Shown here: positions 1 through 5,637 of the stretch, one piece after another
How the letters are laid out: each line of letters opens with the position of its first letter
Numbering within the stretch: the stretch's first letter is position 1
Assembly: GCA_002715545.1 (NCBI GenBank)
Contig: PAZI01000001.1
Location: 18,141 to 24,258, forward strand
Direction: 5' to 3'
From: Methanobacteriota archaeon
Lineage (GTDB): Archaea; Thermoplasmatota; Poseidoniia; Poseidoniales; SP79
DNA: 6,118 nt
Notes under the pieces: generated by a model
Told to the model about the DNA's origin: nothing
Database searches by the model: none
What the model saw: only the letters and a program-made list of their open reading frames with translations
Position numbers and translations under genes: made by a program

Positions 1-237
1 CTTGAACGGAGCTTGCTCAATGCAGGACATAAGGTGCGCAGAAGAGGTCGAATCCTACGTATCCCACACAGAGAAGGATTGAGCGCAGAGATCCTGGAAG
101 CTGCAACAAAGACAGGTACGCAGATTCGGCGAATGGTCGATCATGAAGCGAGTCTAGAGGACCTCTTCCTTGCCGTGATGGACCGACTTGGCTACGGAAT
201 AGGAGAAACGGGGCCTGAACTGGAGGCAAAGGCATGA
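1..237 (+). CDS. ABC-2 type transporter ATP-binding protein, C-terminal fragment
   Basis: This is the last 78 codons of a gene that begins upstream of the window. The frame is open from base 1 and ends in TGA at 235-237. None of the nucleotide-binding motifs (Walker A, signature, Walker B) is in view. What remains matches the regulatory tail found after the ATPase core of ABC-2 exporters: a basic strand-like segment, a helix reading AEILEAATKTG, and then the typical closing helix EASLEDLFLAVMDRLGY, which is the family's common 'SLEDVFL' ending. The stop overlaps the ATG of a permease by four bases, the usual ATPase-permease order, so the protein most likely energises that permease at the inner face of the membrane. 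The fragment alone would be weak evidence; the call leans on the closing helix and on the neighbour. Confidence 0.72.
   Translation, partial: LERSLLNAGHKVRRRGRILRIPHREGLSAEILEAATKTGTQIRRMVDHEASLEDLFLAVMDRLGYGIGETGPELEAKA
222..226 (+). promoter_or_regulatory. Shine-Dalgarno site for first permease
   Basis: GGAGG lies inside the end of the upstream ATPase gene, seven bases before the ATG at 234. It supports that start and re-initiation or coupling at the ATGA overlap. Confidence 0.6.
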
Positions 238-1232
238 CAGAAACGTCAGATGGAGATGTGAAACTCGACAAGATCGAGGGAACGACTCGCATCCAATCAG
301 CATGGTCCGGAGATTCATCCACACAAGGACAAGCACTTGCGGCAGGCAGTGTGGTATACGAGCAGATCTATCGCCCTTGGAATGGTGAGCTCGGAGGAAG
401 ATGGATTCGAAATTTCTCGATCTGGAGACACCATGTGTATGGAATCTTCATCGGAGGTCACAAGCCATGGTCCATCGTCATGAGACTTGCAACACTTCTG
501 CTCTTTCTTGGAGCCATGTACGATCTACTCATCGTTTTCATCGCCTCTCTGTCAGGAGAAGAATCTCTGCTGGAGGTCGTGGGCATCAAGCGAACAACAC
601 TCTTCAACCAAGTGTTAGGATATTTTCCACGTAACGCCATCTGTTTTCCACTGATTGCAGCCATGCTTGCTGGTGGACTCATCAGCGAAGATCGTCGTCA
701 TGGCATGTCTGCAGTTTATTTCTCTAGACCTATTTCACGAATCGATTATGCGGCCATGAAATACCTCTCAATGGCCTCAGTGCTCGGAGCAGTTGTCCTA
801 ATCACACTCACCACCTTCTACGTCGGTTCGATCGCACTCACAGGAGAAGGATGGAACTTCCTGCTGGAGACCTTTCCTCTCTATCTCTTTGCCATGGTGG
901 CAGGAACGATGTTGGTCTTGACCTATACCAGCATTGGAATGGCATTGTCCTCACTGAGCAGGGGACGATATCTGCCGGGAGTATCATTCATCGCACTGCT
1001 CATCGGAACACGCATCCTCGCTGGGATCATTGATGGGGTATTCAACCGAACCATCCTCTACGTCCTCTCGCCATTCGATGTCGTCGCCCACCTCGGTCAA
1101 GTGATGATGGGGATTCCATCGAAATATGACCATAGTTGGACATTGAGTCTTGTATCGATGGTTCTGATGAACGCTATCTCACTGTATGTTCTGGCCGTAC
1201 GCATCACTTCGATGGAGGTGACCCGCGAATGA
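234..1232 (+). CDS. ABC-2 type transporter permease (first unit)
   Basis: This is an integral membrane subunit of an ABC-2 family exporter, 332 residues long. About 80 residues precede the first helix and include a Tyr-Arg-Pro-Trp motif (YRPWNGEL, residues 46-53) and aromatic/basic segments, probably cytoplasmic. Six hydrophobic segments can be read at roughly 82-106, 135-150, 178-201, 213-240, 247-270 and 303-323. Between helices 2 and 3 is the family's coupling segment: an acidic/basic turn (ISEDRRHG, 150-157) followed by YFSRPISRIDYAAMKY (162-177), the 'SRPISR' pattern typical of NosY-like permeases. The start at 234 is backed by a GGAGG seven bases upstream and by the 4-base overlap with the preceding ATPase. 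The 3' end overlaps the next ATPase gene in the same way. It probably works with the ATPase ending at 237. The substrate cannot be told from sequence. Confidence 0.85.
   Translation: MTETSDGDVKLDKIEGTTRIQSAWSGDSSTQGQALAAGSVVYEQIYRPWNGELGGRWIRNFSIWRHHVYGIFIGGHKPWSIVMRLATLLLFLGAMYDLLIVFIASLSGEESLLEVVGIKRTTLFNQVLGYFPRNAICFPLIAAMLAGGLISEDRRHGMSAVYFSRPISRIDYAAMKYLSMASVLGAVVLITLTTFYVGSIALTGEGWNFLLETFPLYLFAMVAGTMLVLTYTSIGMALSSLSRGRYLPGVSFIALLIGTRILAGIIDGVFNRTILYVLSPFDVVAHLGQVMMGIPSKYDHSWTLSLVSMVLMNAISLYVLAVRITSMEVTRE
1214..1221 (+). promoter_or_regulatory. Strong Shine-Dalgarno site for second ATPase
   Basis: GGAGGTGA is a full-length anti-Shine-Dalgarno match and lies seven bases before the ATG at 1229. 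It decides the start in favour of 1229 over in-frame alternative starts inside the permease gene such as 1136. Confidence 0.7.
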
Positions 1233-2164
1233 GTACGACGGCACCAGCGGTTCTGTTTGACCATGTCTCCAAGTGGTATGGCACAGTTATTGGACTCAAC
1301 GAACTCTCGGTCGCAATCTCAGGGGGCGTGACAGGCCTATTAGGACTCAATGGAGCCGGAAAATCGACCTTCCTGAAACTCATCGTCGGTCGGCTGAAAC
1401 CAAGCAAAGGCACCGTACGCCTGTTCGGAATCGACCCATGGAGAAATACAGCACCCTTTGCACGGGTCGGATATTGTCCTGAGACGGAACGAATGTACGA
1501 CTGGATGACTGCATACCAATTCGTGGCCACATTCGGCCGGTTGTACGGATATCGTCGCAGCGAAGCAGAAGGTCGTGCAGAGATGGTGCTTGATCTGGTA
1601 GGACTCACTGATGTCATGCATCGAACAGTCGGCACATACAGCAAGGGTATGCGGCAGCGAGTCAAGATTGCTCATGCTCTTGTCAATGAGCCTGACCTTC
1701 TCATTCTCGACGAGCCACTCCATGGATGCGACCCTATCGCCCGAACCGTGATTATGGACGTCATCAGAAGACTTGGTAATGAAGGTCGAACAATCATTGT
1801 GACCAGCCATATCCTTGCGGAGATAGAACGTATCACTGAACAGATTCTCATTCTTCATAATGGCCGTTTACTCGCCCTTGGCAATATCCATGCTATTCGC
1901 AATCTGCTCGACAAACACCCTCATAGAATCAGAATCGGAGTCGAGCGCCCTCGCGATTTGATTACGCATTTCACAGACCATGGTTCAATCATCGGATTCG
2001 ATATCGAGAACGAAGCACTTGTCCTGCGAACCCAACAACTCGATTCTGTTCACGCAGACCTGCCAGGCGTTCTGCTGAAGTGTGGGCAGGAGGTTCAAAG
2101 CATCGACAATCCTGATGATAATCTGGAAGCCGTCATCGGCTATCTCGTGGAGGGACGGCGATGA
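1229..2164 (+). CDS. ABC-2 type transporter ATP-binding protein (second unit)
   Basis: This is a complete ABC ATPase of 311 residues that hydrolyses ATP at the cytoplasmic face to drive an exporter. Walker A is GLNGAGKST (39-47). The Q-loop position reads GYCPE (81-85), with Glu replacing Gln as in many ABC-2 ATPases. The signature is YSKGM followed by RQRVKIA (137-148), Walker B with its catalytic Glu is LLILDEP (157-163), and the switch His is in TSH (192-194). The D-loop reads HGCDP (165-169), with Cys where Leu is usual. About 80 residues follow the core (230-311) and form the accessory C-terminal region common to this subfamily. The frame is open upstream of the ATG, but the 8-base ribosome site at 1214 and the ATGA overlap with the preceding permease fix the start at 1229. 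The stop overlaps the next permease, its likely partner. Confidence 0.92.
   Translation: MSTTAPAVLFDHVSKWYGTVIGLNELSVAISGGVTGLLGLNGAGKSTFLKLIVGRLKPSKGTVRLFGIDPWRNTAPFARVGYCPETERMYDWMTAYQFVATFGRLYGYRRSEAEGRAEMVLDLVGLTDVMHRTVGTYSKGMRQRVKIAHALVNEPDLLILDEPLHGCDPIARTVIMDVIRRLGNEGRTIIVTSHILAEIERITEQILILHNGRLLALGNIHAIRNLLDKHPHRIRIGVERPRDLITHFTDHGSIIGFDIENEALVLRTQQLDSVHADLPGVLLKCGQEVQSIDNPDDNLEAVIGYLVEGRR
2149..2154 (+). promoter_or_regulatory. Shine-Dalgarno site for second permease
   Basis: GGAGGG lies six bases before the ATG at 2161, inside the last codons of the ATPase gene. It supports the start at the 4-base overlap. Confidence 0.6.
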
Positions 2165-3330
2165 ATGAAGAAGAAGGACGAATCGGAGGGAACTCGGTCT
2201 GGACCTCGCTCGACCGGAAATCAGTAGCTATGATTGAATTCACACTTGGTCAATATCGACGAAGGATGTCCACATGGGTAATCGTCGCGGTGAGCACGAT
2301 GCTCATCGCTCTGATTGGCATTGTTTACATCGATGATGTTCAGAATTTCAATGCCGCGGATTTTCAAGTCGACAATGATGGAGACGGGCTGTTCTCGGAG
2401 GACGGTTTCGATACGCTAGACAACGATGGAGATTGTGAGTCGCAGACCTTCACTCTTCAGAAGGATACGAACGGTAATGGAGTCATGTGCGATGTGTTGG
2501 TCATCGAACGGTCCACAGGGGCAACATACAGTCCTGATGGGAAAGTGGATGAGGACCCTGATGAAGCAGCACTCGAACGAGAGGTCATCCACAGAGGTTA
2601 CGTGCTTGCCACTGCTAAACTCGGCATCGGCTTCATCGCCCCATTACTGCTCTCACTATTCCTCGCGACAAACCTCATCCGTGACGAGATCGAGAACGAG
2701 ACTATGCACTACATCTCTGGCAAACCTCTCGACAGAGGTGAGATTCTCGGATATCGACTCATTGCCTATCTCGTCATTGTCTGGCCGGTAATCGCCGCAC
2801 TGTGCTTGCTTCAAGCGCTGATTTGTATCGCCATCGGGCCCTCTGATGGGATGTTACGTTTCGACGACATCGGAATCTGGGTCAGTGCCATGCTGGCTGG
2901 GTGGCTGATATGCCTCGCTTACGGTGCTCTCTTCTCTGTTTTCGGATCAATCCATCGATTCGGTGGAGTCGCTGCACTCTTTGCCGGGCTATGGGAGACA
3001 ATGATGGGGTTCCTAACTCTCGGTTTTGTCGACATCCCAGTGACTAGGATCTCTTTGGTCCGGTGGGGCTATGACCTGGTGGACGCGGCGGTACCGAGAT
3101 CCTGGAGTGATGCTGAGACATTGACTGCAAAAATCGAGACCATAGACTATCCTGCGGGCTTCGGCGGAAAGATGGTCACTACGGGAGGGCTTGAAGGGTG
3201 GTTCGGAGGCACGCCATTCAACCTCACACCCTTCTTGTCCTCAATTGTATCCGTACTCGTCTTGCTGTTCTTCACAGCGCTGTGTCTTTTCATCGGAAGA
3301 ACCGTCCTAGCGACGAGGGAATTGGAGTGA
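2161..3330 (+). CDS. ABC-2 type transporter permease with extracytoplasmic calcium-loop-like insert
   Basis: This 389-residue membrane subunit pairs with the ATPase just upstream. Hydrophobic segments lie near 38-56, 154-171, 200-225, 238-263, 268-292 and 358-379. The coupling turn NLIRDEIENETMHYISGKPL (171-190), followed by DRGEILGYR, is the counterpart of the 'SRPISR' segment in the first permease. It differs from that permease in its loops. About 95 residues between helices 1 and 2 (57-151) hold three D-x-[DN]-x-[DN] loops (D71-N-D-G-D75, D87-N-D-G-D91, D102-T-N-G-N106) and two cysteines (C92, C110). A second loop of about 60 residues (293-355) is rich in Gly and Trp. With a cytoplasmic N-terminus both loops fall outside the cell. 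The start is set by the ATGA overlap and the ribosome site at 2149. The ABC-2 permease call is firm. Calcium binding is inferred from the motif spacing only. Confidence 0.82.
   Translation: MNEEEGRIGGNSVWTSLDRKSVAMIEFTLGQYRRRMSTWVIVAVSTMLIALIGIVYIDDVQNFNAADFQVDNDGDGLFSEDGFDTLDNDGDCESQTFTLQKDTNGNGVMCDVLVIERSTGATYSPDGKVDEDPDEAALEREVIHRGYVLATAKLGIGFIAPLLLSLFLATNLIRDEIENETMHYISGKPLDRGEILGYRLIAYLVIVWPVIAALCLLQALICIAIGPSDGMLRFDDIGIWVSAMLAGWLICLAYGALFSVFGSIHRFGGVAALFAGLWETMMGFLTLGFVDIPVTRISLVRWGYDLVDAAVPRSWSDAETLTAKIETIDYPAGFGGKMVTTGGLEGWFGGTPFNLTPFLSSIVSVLVLLFFTALCLFIGRTVLATRELE
2371..2493 (+). other. Asp/Asn-Gly calcium-loop-like segment within the permease
   Basis: This stretch codes for residues 71-111 of the second permease. 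Three loops follow the D-x-[DN]-x-[DN]-G spacing seen in EF-hand-like, thrombospondin type 3 and Excalibur calcium-binding repeats; the second has Cys in the last place. The third, DTNGNGVMCD (102-111), is close to the Excalibur ending D-x-D-x-D-G-x-x-C-E, with Asn at two ligand positions. C92 and C110 could form a disulfide if the loop is outside the cell. The metal ligands and the disulfide are inference. Confidence 0.55.
3315..3319 (+). promoter_or_regulatory. Shine-Dalgarno site deciding a GTG start
   Basis: GAGGG lies seven bases before the GTG at 3327. No ATG is present in a suitable place. This site and the GTGA overlap with the upstream stop are the reasons for choosing 3327 as the start. 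Confidence 0.5.
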
Positions 3331-3890
3331 CATCACAAGCGACAAACGGTCAAGATCCGCGACTCTGGTCATTGCGAGACGGAGACGATCTCCAGAATCT
3401 GTCTTGGCACTGGTGGTTCTGGCTCATCTTCCTAACTCCAAGGGAAGGCCGCCCAGCTAGTGAACTTGAACAGTGCATGATTCTGTGGTCGACCAAAGAT
3501 TGCCGTTCAATCACGATGAGTGGGCACCTTTGGAAAAGAGGTTCGCGTCCTCGACTTGATTCGGGCGTGACCATGGAAGGGGTTGTGGCCAGCTGGTGGT
3601 GGGATGGACATACAATGCATGAACCATGGCGATTCGGAGAGGGACGGATGCATGTTGAGGGGGGAGAGCGTTCGATTGTTGCACCCCTATGGACTGATGC
3701 ACCGGCAGTTGGGTATGATGCTGATCTCGATCGCTTCTGGATCGATGTGCCTTCCATCAATGACGATGGGAGTGGACCGGACTCGGCGCAGTTCGTCATC
3801 GACCCACATCCCGAACTAGAACACACAATCACACATCACAACAACCTGTTCACTGCAACGATGGGATATGATATCCATCGACTTCGGTGA
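3327..3890 (+). CDS. Trp-rich, possibly lipocalin-like (AttH/CrtC-type) protein, N-terminal part cut by in-frame TGA
   Basis: This reading frame gives 187 residues, starting at a GTG that overlaps the permease stop by four bases. No signal peptide or plausible membrane span is visible, so the product is probably soluble and cytoplasmic. It is rich in Trp and His: SWHWWFWLIF (26-35), ASWWWDG (88-94), EPWRFGEG (99-106), DRFWIDVPS (135-143). Alternating polar and aromatic strands suggest a beta-sheet fold. The frame stops at TGA 3888-3890 after GYDIHRLR, yet stays open in the same frame to 4472. Read together, the two parts give about 381 residues, near the size of two-domain AttH/CrtC-like lipocalin-type proteins. 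That family call is tentative. Being the last coupled gene of the exporter operon suggests a role on the transported molecule or on complex assembly. A genuinely short 187-residue protein is possible but less likely. Confidence 0.5.
   Translation: MTSQATNGQDPRLWSLRDGDDLQNLSWHWWFWLIFLTPREGRPASELEQCMILWSTKDCRSITMSGHLWKRGSRPRLDSGVTMEGVVASWWWDGHTMHEPWRFGEGRMHVEGGERSIVAPLWTDAPAVGYDADLDRFWIDVPSINDDGSGPDSAQFVIDPHPELEHTITHHNNLFTATMGYDIHRLR
3888..3890 (+). other. In-frame TGA separating two halves of one reading frame
   Basis: The codon lies between GYDIHRLR and ARVHGRVDGIERTGTAY, with no frame change and no other stop until 4470-4472. One base change from CGA (Arg), TGG (Trp), GGA (Gly) or a Cys codon would explain it. 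TGA is used as the ordinary stop by the five neighbouring frames that end at 237, 1232, 2164, 3330 and 4472, so general TGA reassignment is not supported. Confidence 0.7.
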
Positions 3891-3941
3891 GCGCGGGTCC
3901 ATGGAAGAGTAGATGGAATCGAGCGTACAGGAACTGCTTAT

Positions 3942-4472
3942 TTGCAGAAAGTTACCGTCGACGCCCCTCCAGTACCTTGGTTCTGGGGGCTCATACATCT
4001 CAAGGATGGCTCCTACATCGATTGGTTCATGCCGCATCTAGGTGGTTCAATGATGCGCAGAACCCCACAACCATGGTCCGTACTCGGTCAAGCAGGCCAT
4101 GTGGCATTACGACCATCCGGCCTCTTCATCGATGAAAAGAAGAATCGGAAGCAGCGCTTCAGCGTCATTGATGTGAAAGTTGATCCCTCCGAACAACTAG
4201 ATACCTCCCGTGATGGTGCGCCACTACCCAGATTCACAGTCCTCATGGTCTCAGGCCGAATACGCATGAAGATTCGGGCCACCGCATGTTCCAGAGCGGC
4301 CTGGGTGTTCGATCAAAAGACTGTGGCGGATCTGACTTCACACCTGACATACAACGAATATCCTCTCTTCATCGAACATATCATGATCGAAGATGAAACT
4401 GGAAAAAGGACACTGAACGCTTCAGATGTAGTTGGAGCAAATGCCGAACATGCATGGGGATGGTTGTTCTGA
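3942..4472 (+). CDS. C-terminal part of the same interrupted (lipocalin-like?) protein
   Basis: The coding frame is open from 3891, directly after the TGA, to the TGA at 4470-4472. The coordinates use the first possible start, a TTG at 3942, which has no ribosome site. The first ATG (4029) falls inside the conserved-looking block. This absence of a credible start is the main reason to treat the region as the second half of the 3327 gene. The frame before 3942 already reads as protein (GRVDGIERTGTAYLQKV). It is followed by PPVPWFWGLIHLKDGSYIDW, which resembles the strand pair 'Gly-Tyr-x-Glu/Lys ... W-x-W-G-x-x-x-L-x-D-G' of AttH/CrtC lipocalin-like proteins. The end, GANAEHAWGWLF, resembles the closing Glu-x-x-Trp-Gly strand of such barrels. 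No membrane segment is seen. If translated alone it would probably not fold. Family assignment is moderate to weak. Confidence 0.45.
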   Translation: MQKVTVDAPPVPWFWGLIHLKDGSYIDWFMPHLGGSMMRRTPQPWSVLGQAGHVALRPSGLFIDEKKNRKQRFSVIDVKVDPSEQLDTSRDGAPLPRFTVLMVSGRIRMKIRATACSRAAWVFDQKTVADLTSHLTYNEYPLFIEHIMIEDETGKRTLNASDVVGANAEHAWGWLF

Positions 4473-4520
4473 GGTGCGTAACCCCAAAACGGTCATATCA
4501 GAGACCTTCGTCATCATAGC
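4473..4520 (+). other. 48-base gap, probable transcription-unit boundary
   Basis: This is the first non-coding gap after four overlapping junctions. It has no GGAGG-like site before the ATG at 4521, so that gene may be read from a leaderless or short-leader transcript. A weak A/T-rich patch (CATATCA, 4494-4500) sits 21-27 bases before the ATG, about where an archaeal TATA element would be for a leaderless message. The match is too poor to call a promoter with confidence, and no T-run or hairpin terminator is seen. Confidence 0.3.
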
Positions 4521-5567
4521 ATGAGCGGGGAGCAGGAATCCGAGCCAGCCCAGGCTGAAGAAAACCCAGTGGAAGAAACCCCAGCACCCGCCGCTGAGCC
4601 CGCAGCAGCGGCGCCTGTTATTACTTCGGAGAAATTGATGAAGAAACTCAACCTCGTTGCAGGAGAATCAATCGATAGCGATTCGGTGTATCGCCCGGCA
4701 CCTCTCTCGTTCACTTCACGCTACATCCTTGCATTCGGTGTACTTCTCGTCCACCTGCTCTTCTGGTGGTTCGACAAATTCTCAGCTGATTCCGAGGCTG
4801 CTGCTATAGTTGAGATTCTATCTGGCTTCTTTGGGTTTGGTGTCACATCGTTCGTCTTTGCCATGCTCCTGCTGATTTGGCTGAACCGATTCCTGAACGT
4901 TTCAACATCAGGAACGGTTTACACGTTGACGCTATTGCTCATCACACTAGCCCCATTCCTATACTTCCTTGACAGCCTACTTGCTGGAGATGAATCTGCT
5001 TTACCAGGATTGCTCAGCTTCCTTGAGATCGATGCCTACGAAACCGCAATGTTACCTGGTGGATGGAGCCCACTGATCTTTGGAATCGCGTGGTTCGCAC
5101 TACTGATCTTTATCGTAGAATACAATCGCCGCACGTATACCTACGGAGTATCCAATAAAGCGATCATTATGAAGCGAGATTTCTTCTTCACGCGAAACCA
5201 GCGACGTATCCTCTACGACAACATCTCAGACATCAACCTTGAGCAAGGCGTCTTTGGCACCCTGTTCAGGTTCGGAAACGTCGTTCCTGTGACTGAGTCA
5301 GGCTTTGGTCTGGATGTTGACTCAGGCGGAGCTGCTGAAGCTGCAGTCGCTGTGGCTGCAGTCGATGGGGCCGCTGGCGAGGATAAGAAAACCAATCCCA
5401 TCCTCAAGTTCGTGAAATTCTTCATCGTCTTGGCAATGCTACAGCGCAAGAAGAAAGGTTTGACCAGAGATCCTGACCATTGCCTGTTCGGGGTTCGAAA
5501 ACCTCAGGCTGTGTACGACAAGATTGCACAATACCAACTTGAACACGATCCTGCACAGAAGATGTAG
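4521..5567 (+). CDS. Four-helix membrane protein with C-terminal bacterial-PH-like (YdbS/YdbT-type) domain
   Basis: The 348-residue product starts with a disordered acidic tail rich in Glu, Pro and Ala (residues 1-34). A short helix (EKLMKKLNLV, 37-46) follows, then four hydrophobic segments near 68-84, 104-121, 132-152 and 183-200. A basic, strand-rich region comes after the last helix: EYNRRTYTYGVSNKAIIMKR (200-219), the block ILYDNISDINLEQGVFGTLF (230-249), and RFGNVVPV. This pattern, 'Y-x-V/I-T/S ... I-x-Y-x-x-I-x-D-I ... Q-G ... F-G/R-x-G', is typical of the bacterial PH domain (bPH2, formerly DUF304) of YdbS/YdbT-like membrane proteins. The closing FGVRKPQAVYDKIAQ (323-337) matches its final helix. 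An Ala/Gly/Asp stretch (265-287) interrupts the domain. The function of these proteins is not settled. The annotated end is the TAG at 5565-5567, but the frame continues for 12 codons. The gene lacks a ribosome site and is probably outside the exporter operon. Confidence 0.72.
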   Translation: MSGEQESEPAQAEENPVEETPAPAAEPAAAAPVITSEKLMKKLNLVAGESIDSDSVYRPAPLSFTSRYILAFGVLLVHLLFWWFDKFSADSEAAAIVEILSGFFGFGVTSFVFAMLLLIWLNRFLNVSTSGTVYTLTLLLITLAPFLYFLDSLLAGDESALPGLLSFLEIDAYETAMLPGGWSPLIFGIAWFALLIFIVEYNRRTYTYGVSNKAIIMKRDFFFTRNQRRILYDNISDINLEQGVFGTLFRFGNVVPVTESGFGLDVDSGGAAEAAVAVAAVDGAAGEDKKTNPILKFVKFFIVLAMLQRKKKGLTRDPDHCLFGVRKPQAVYDKIAQYQLEHDPAQKM

Positions 5568-5606
5568 GAACTCAAGGAAACTATGCAGAAGATGACAGAG
5601 CAGTAG
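5568..5606 (+). other. In-frame C-terminal extension beyond a TAG stop
   Basis: Directly after the TAG (5565-5567) the same frame reads ELKETMQKMTEQ and then TAG at 5604-5606. The peptide is charged and helix-forming, and it continues the preceding helix (QYQLEHDPAQKM) smoothly. CAGAAGATG occurs at 5556-5564 and again at 5586-5594, ten codons apart. It may be a recently lost or read-through tail of the upstream protein, or chance. Confidence 0.35.
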
Positions 5607-5637
5607 GATTCAAACACCTACCCTTCCAGCCCCCTTC

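Noticed and set aside
1204..1858. Long open frames on the minus strand opposite the second ATPase
   Set aside because: They lie fully antisense to a gene with every ABC ATPase motif, their translations show no domain pattern, and they have no ribosome sites.
3350..3832. A 160-codon open frame on the minus strand opposite the interrupted gene
   Set aside because: The translation is Ser/Pro/Arg-rich low-information sequence typical of an antisense shadow, while the + strand frame fits the operon, start site and overlap.
3888..3930. Possible bacterial-type selenocysteine element just after the TGA
   Set aside because: Only a four-base CCAT/ATGG stem (3899-3902 with 3913-3916) is visible, with a poor loop. 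Archaeal SECIS elements usually lie in untranslated regions. Support is insufficient.
3887..4135. ATG-started frame overlapping the TGA at 3888, which could look like another coupled gene
   Set aside because: It has the ATG-type overlap only by wording of the track-like frame: its product is Arg/Ser-rich without fold-like pattern, it overlaps the in-frame continuation of the 3327 gene, and no GGAGG-like site precedes it.
5285..5320. Short palindrome-like sequence around TGACTGAGTCA as an operator
   Set aside because: It lies in the middle of a coding region encoding part of the PH-like domain, and a short palindrome of this size is expected by chance.
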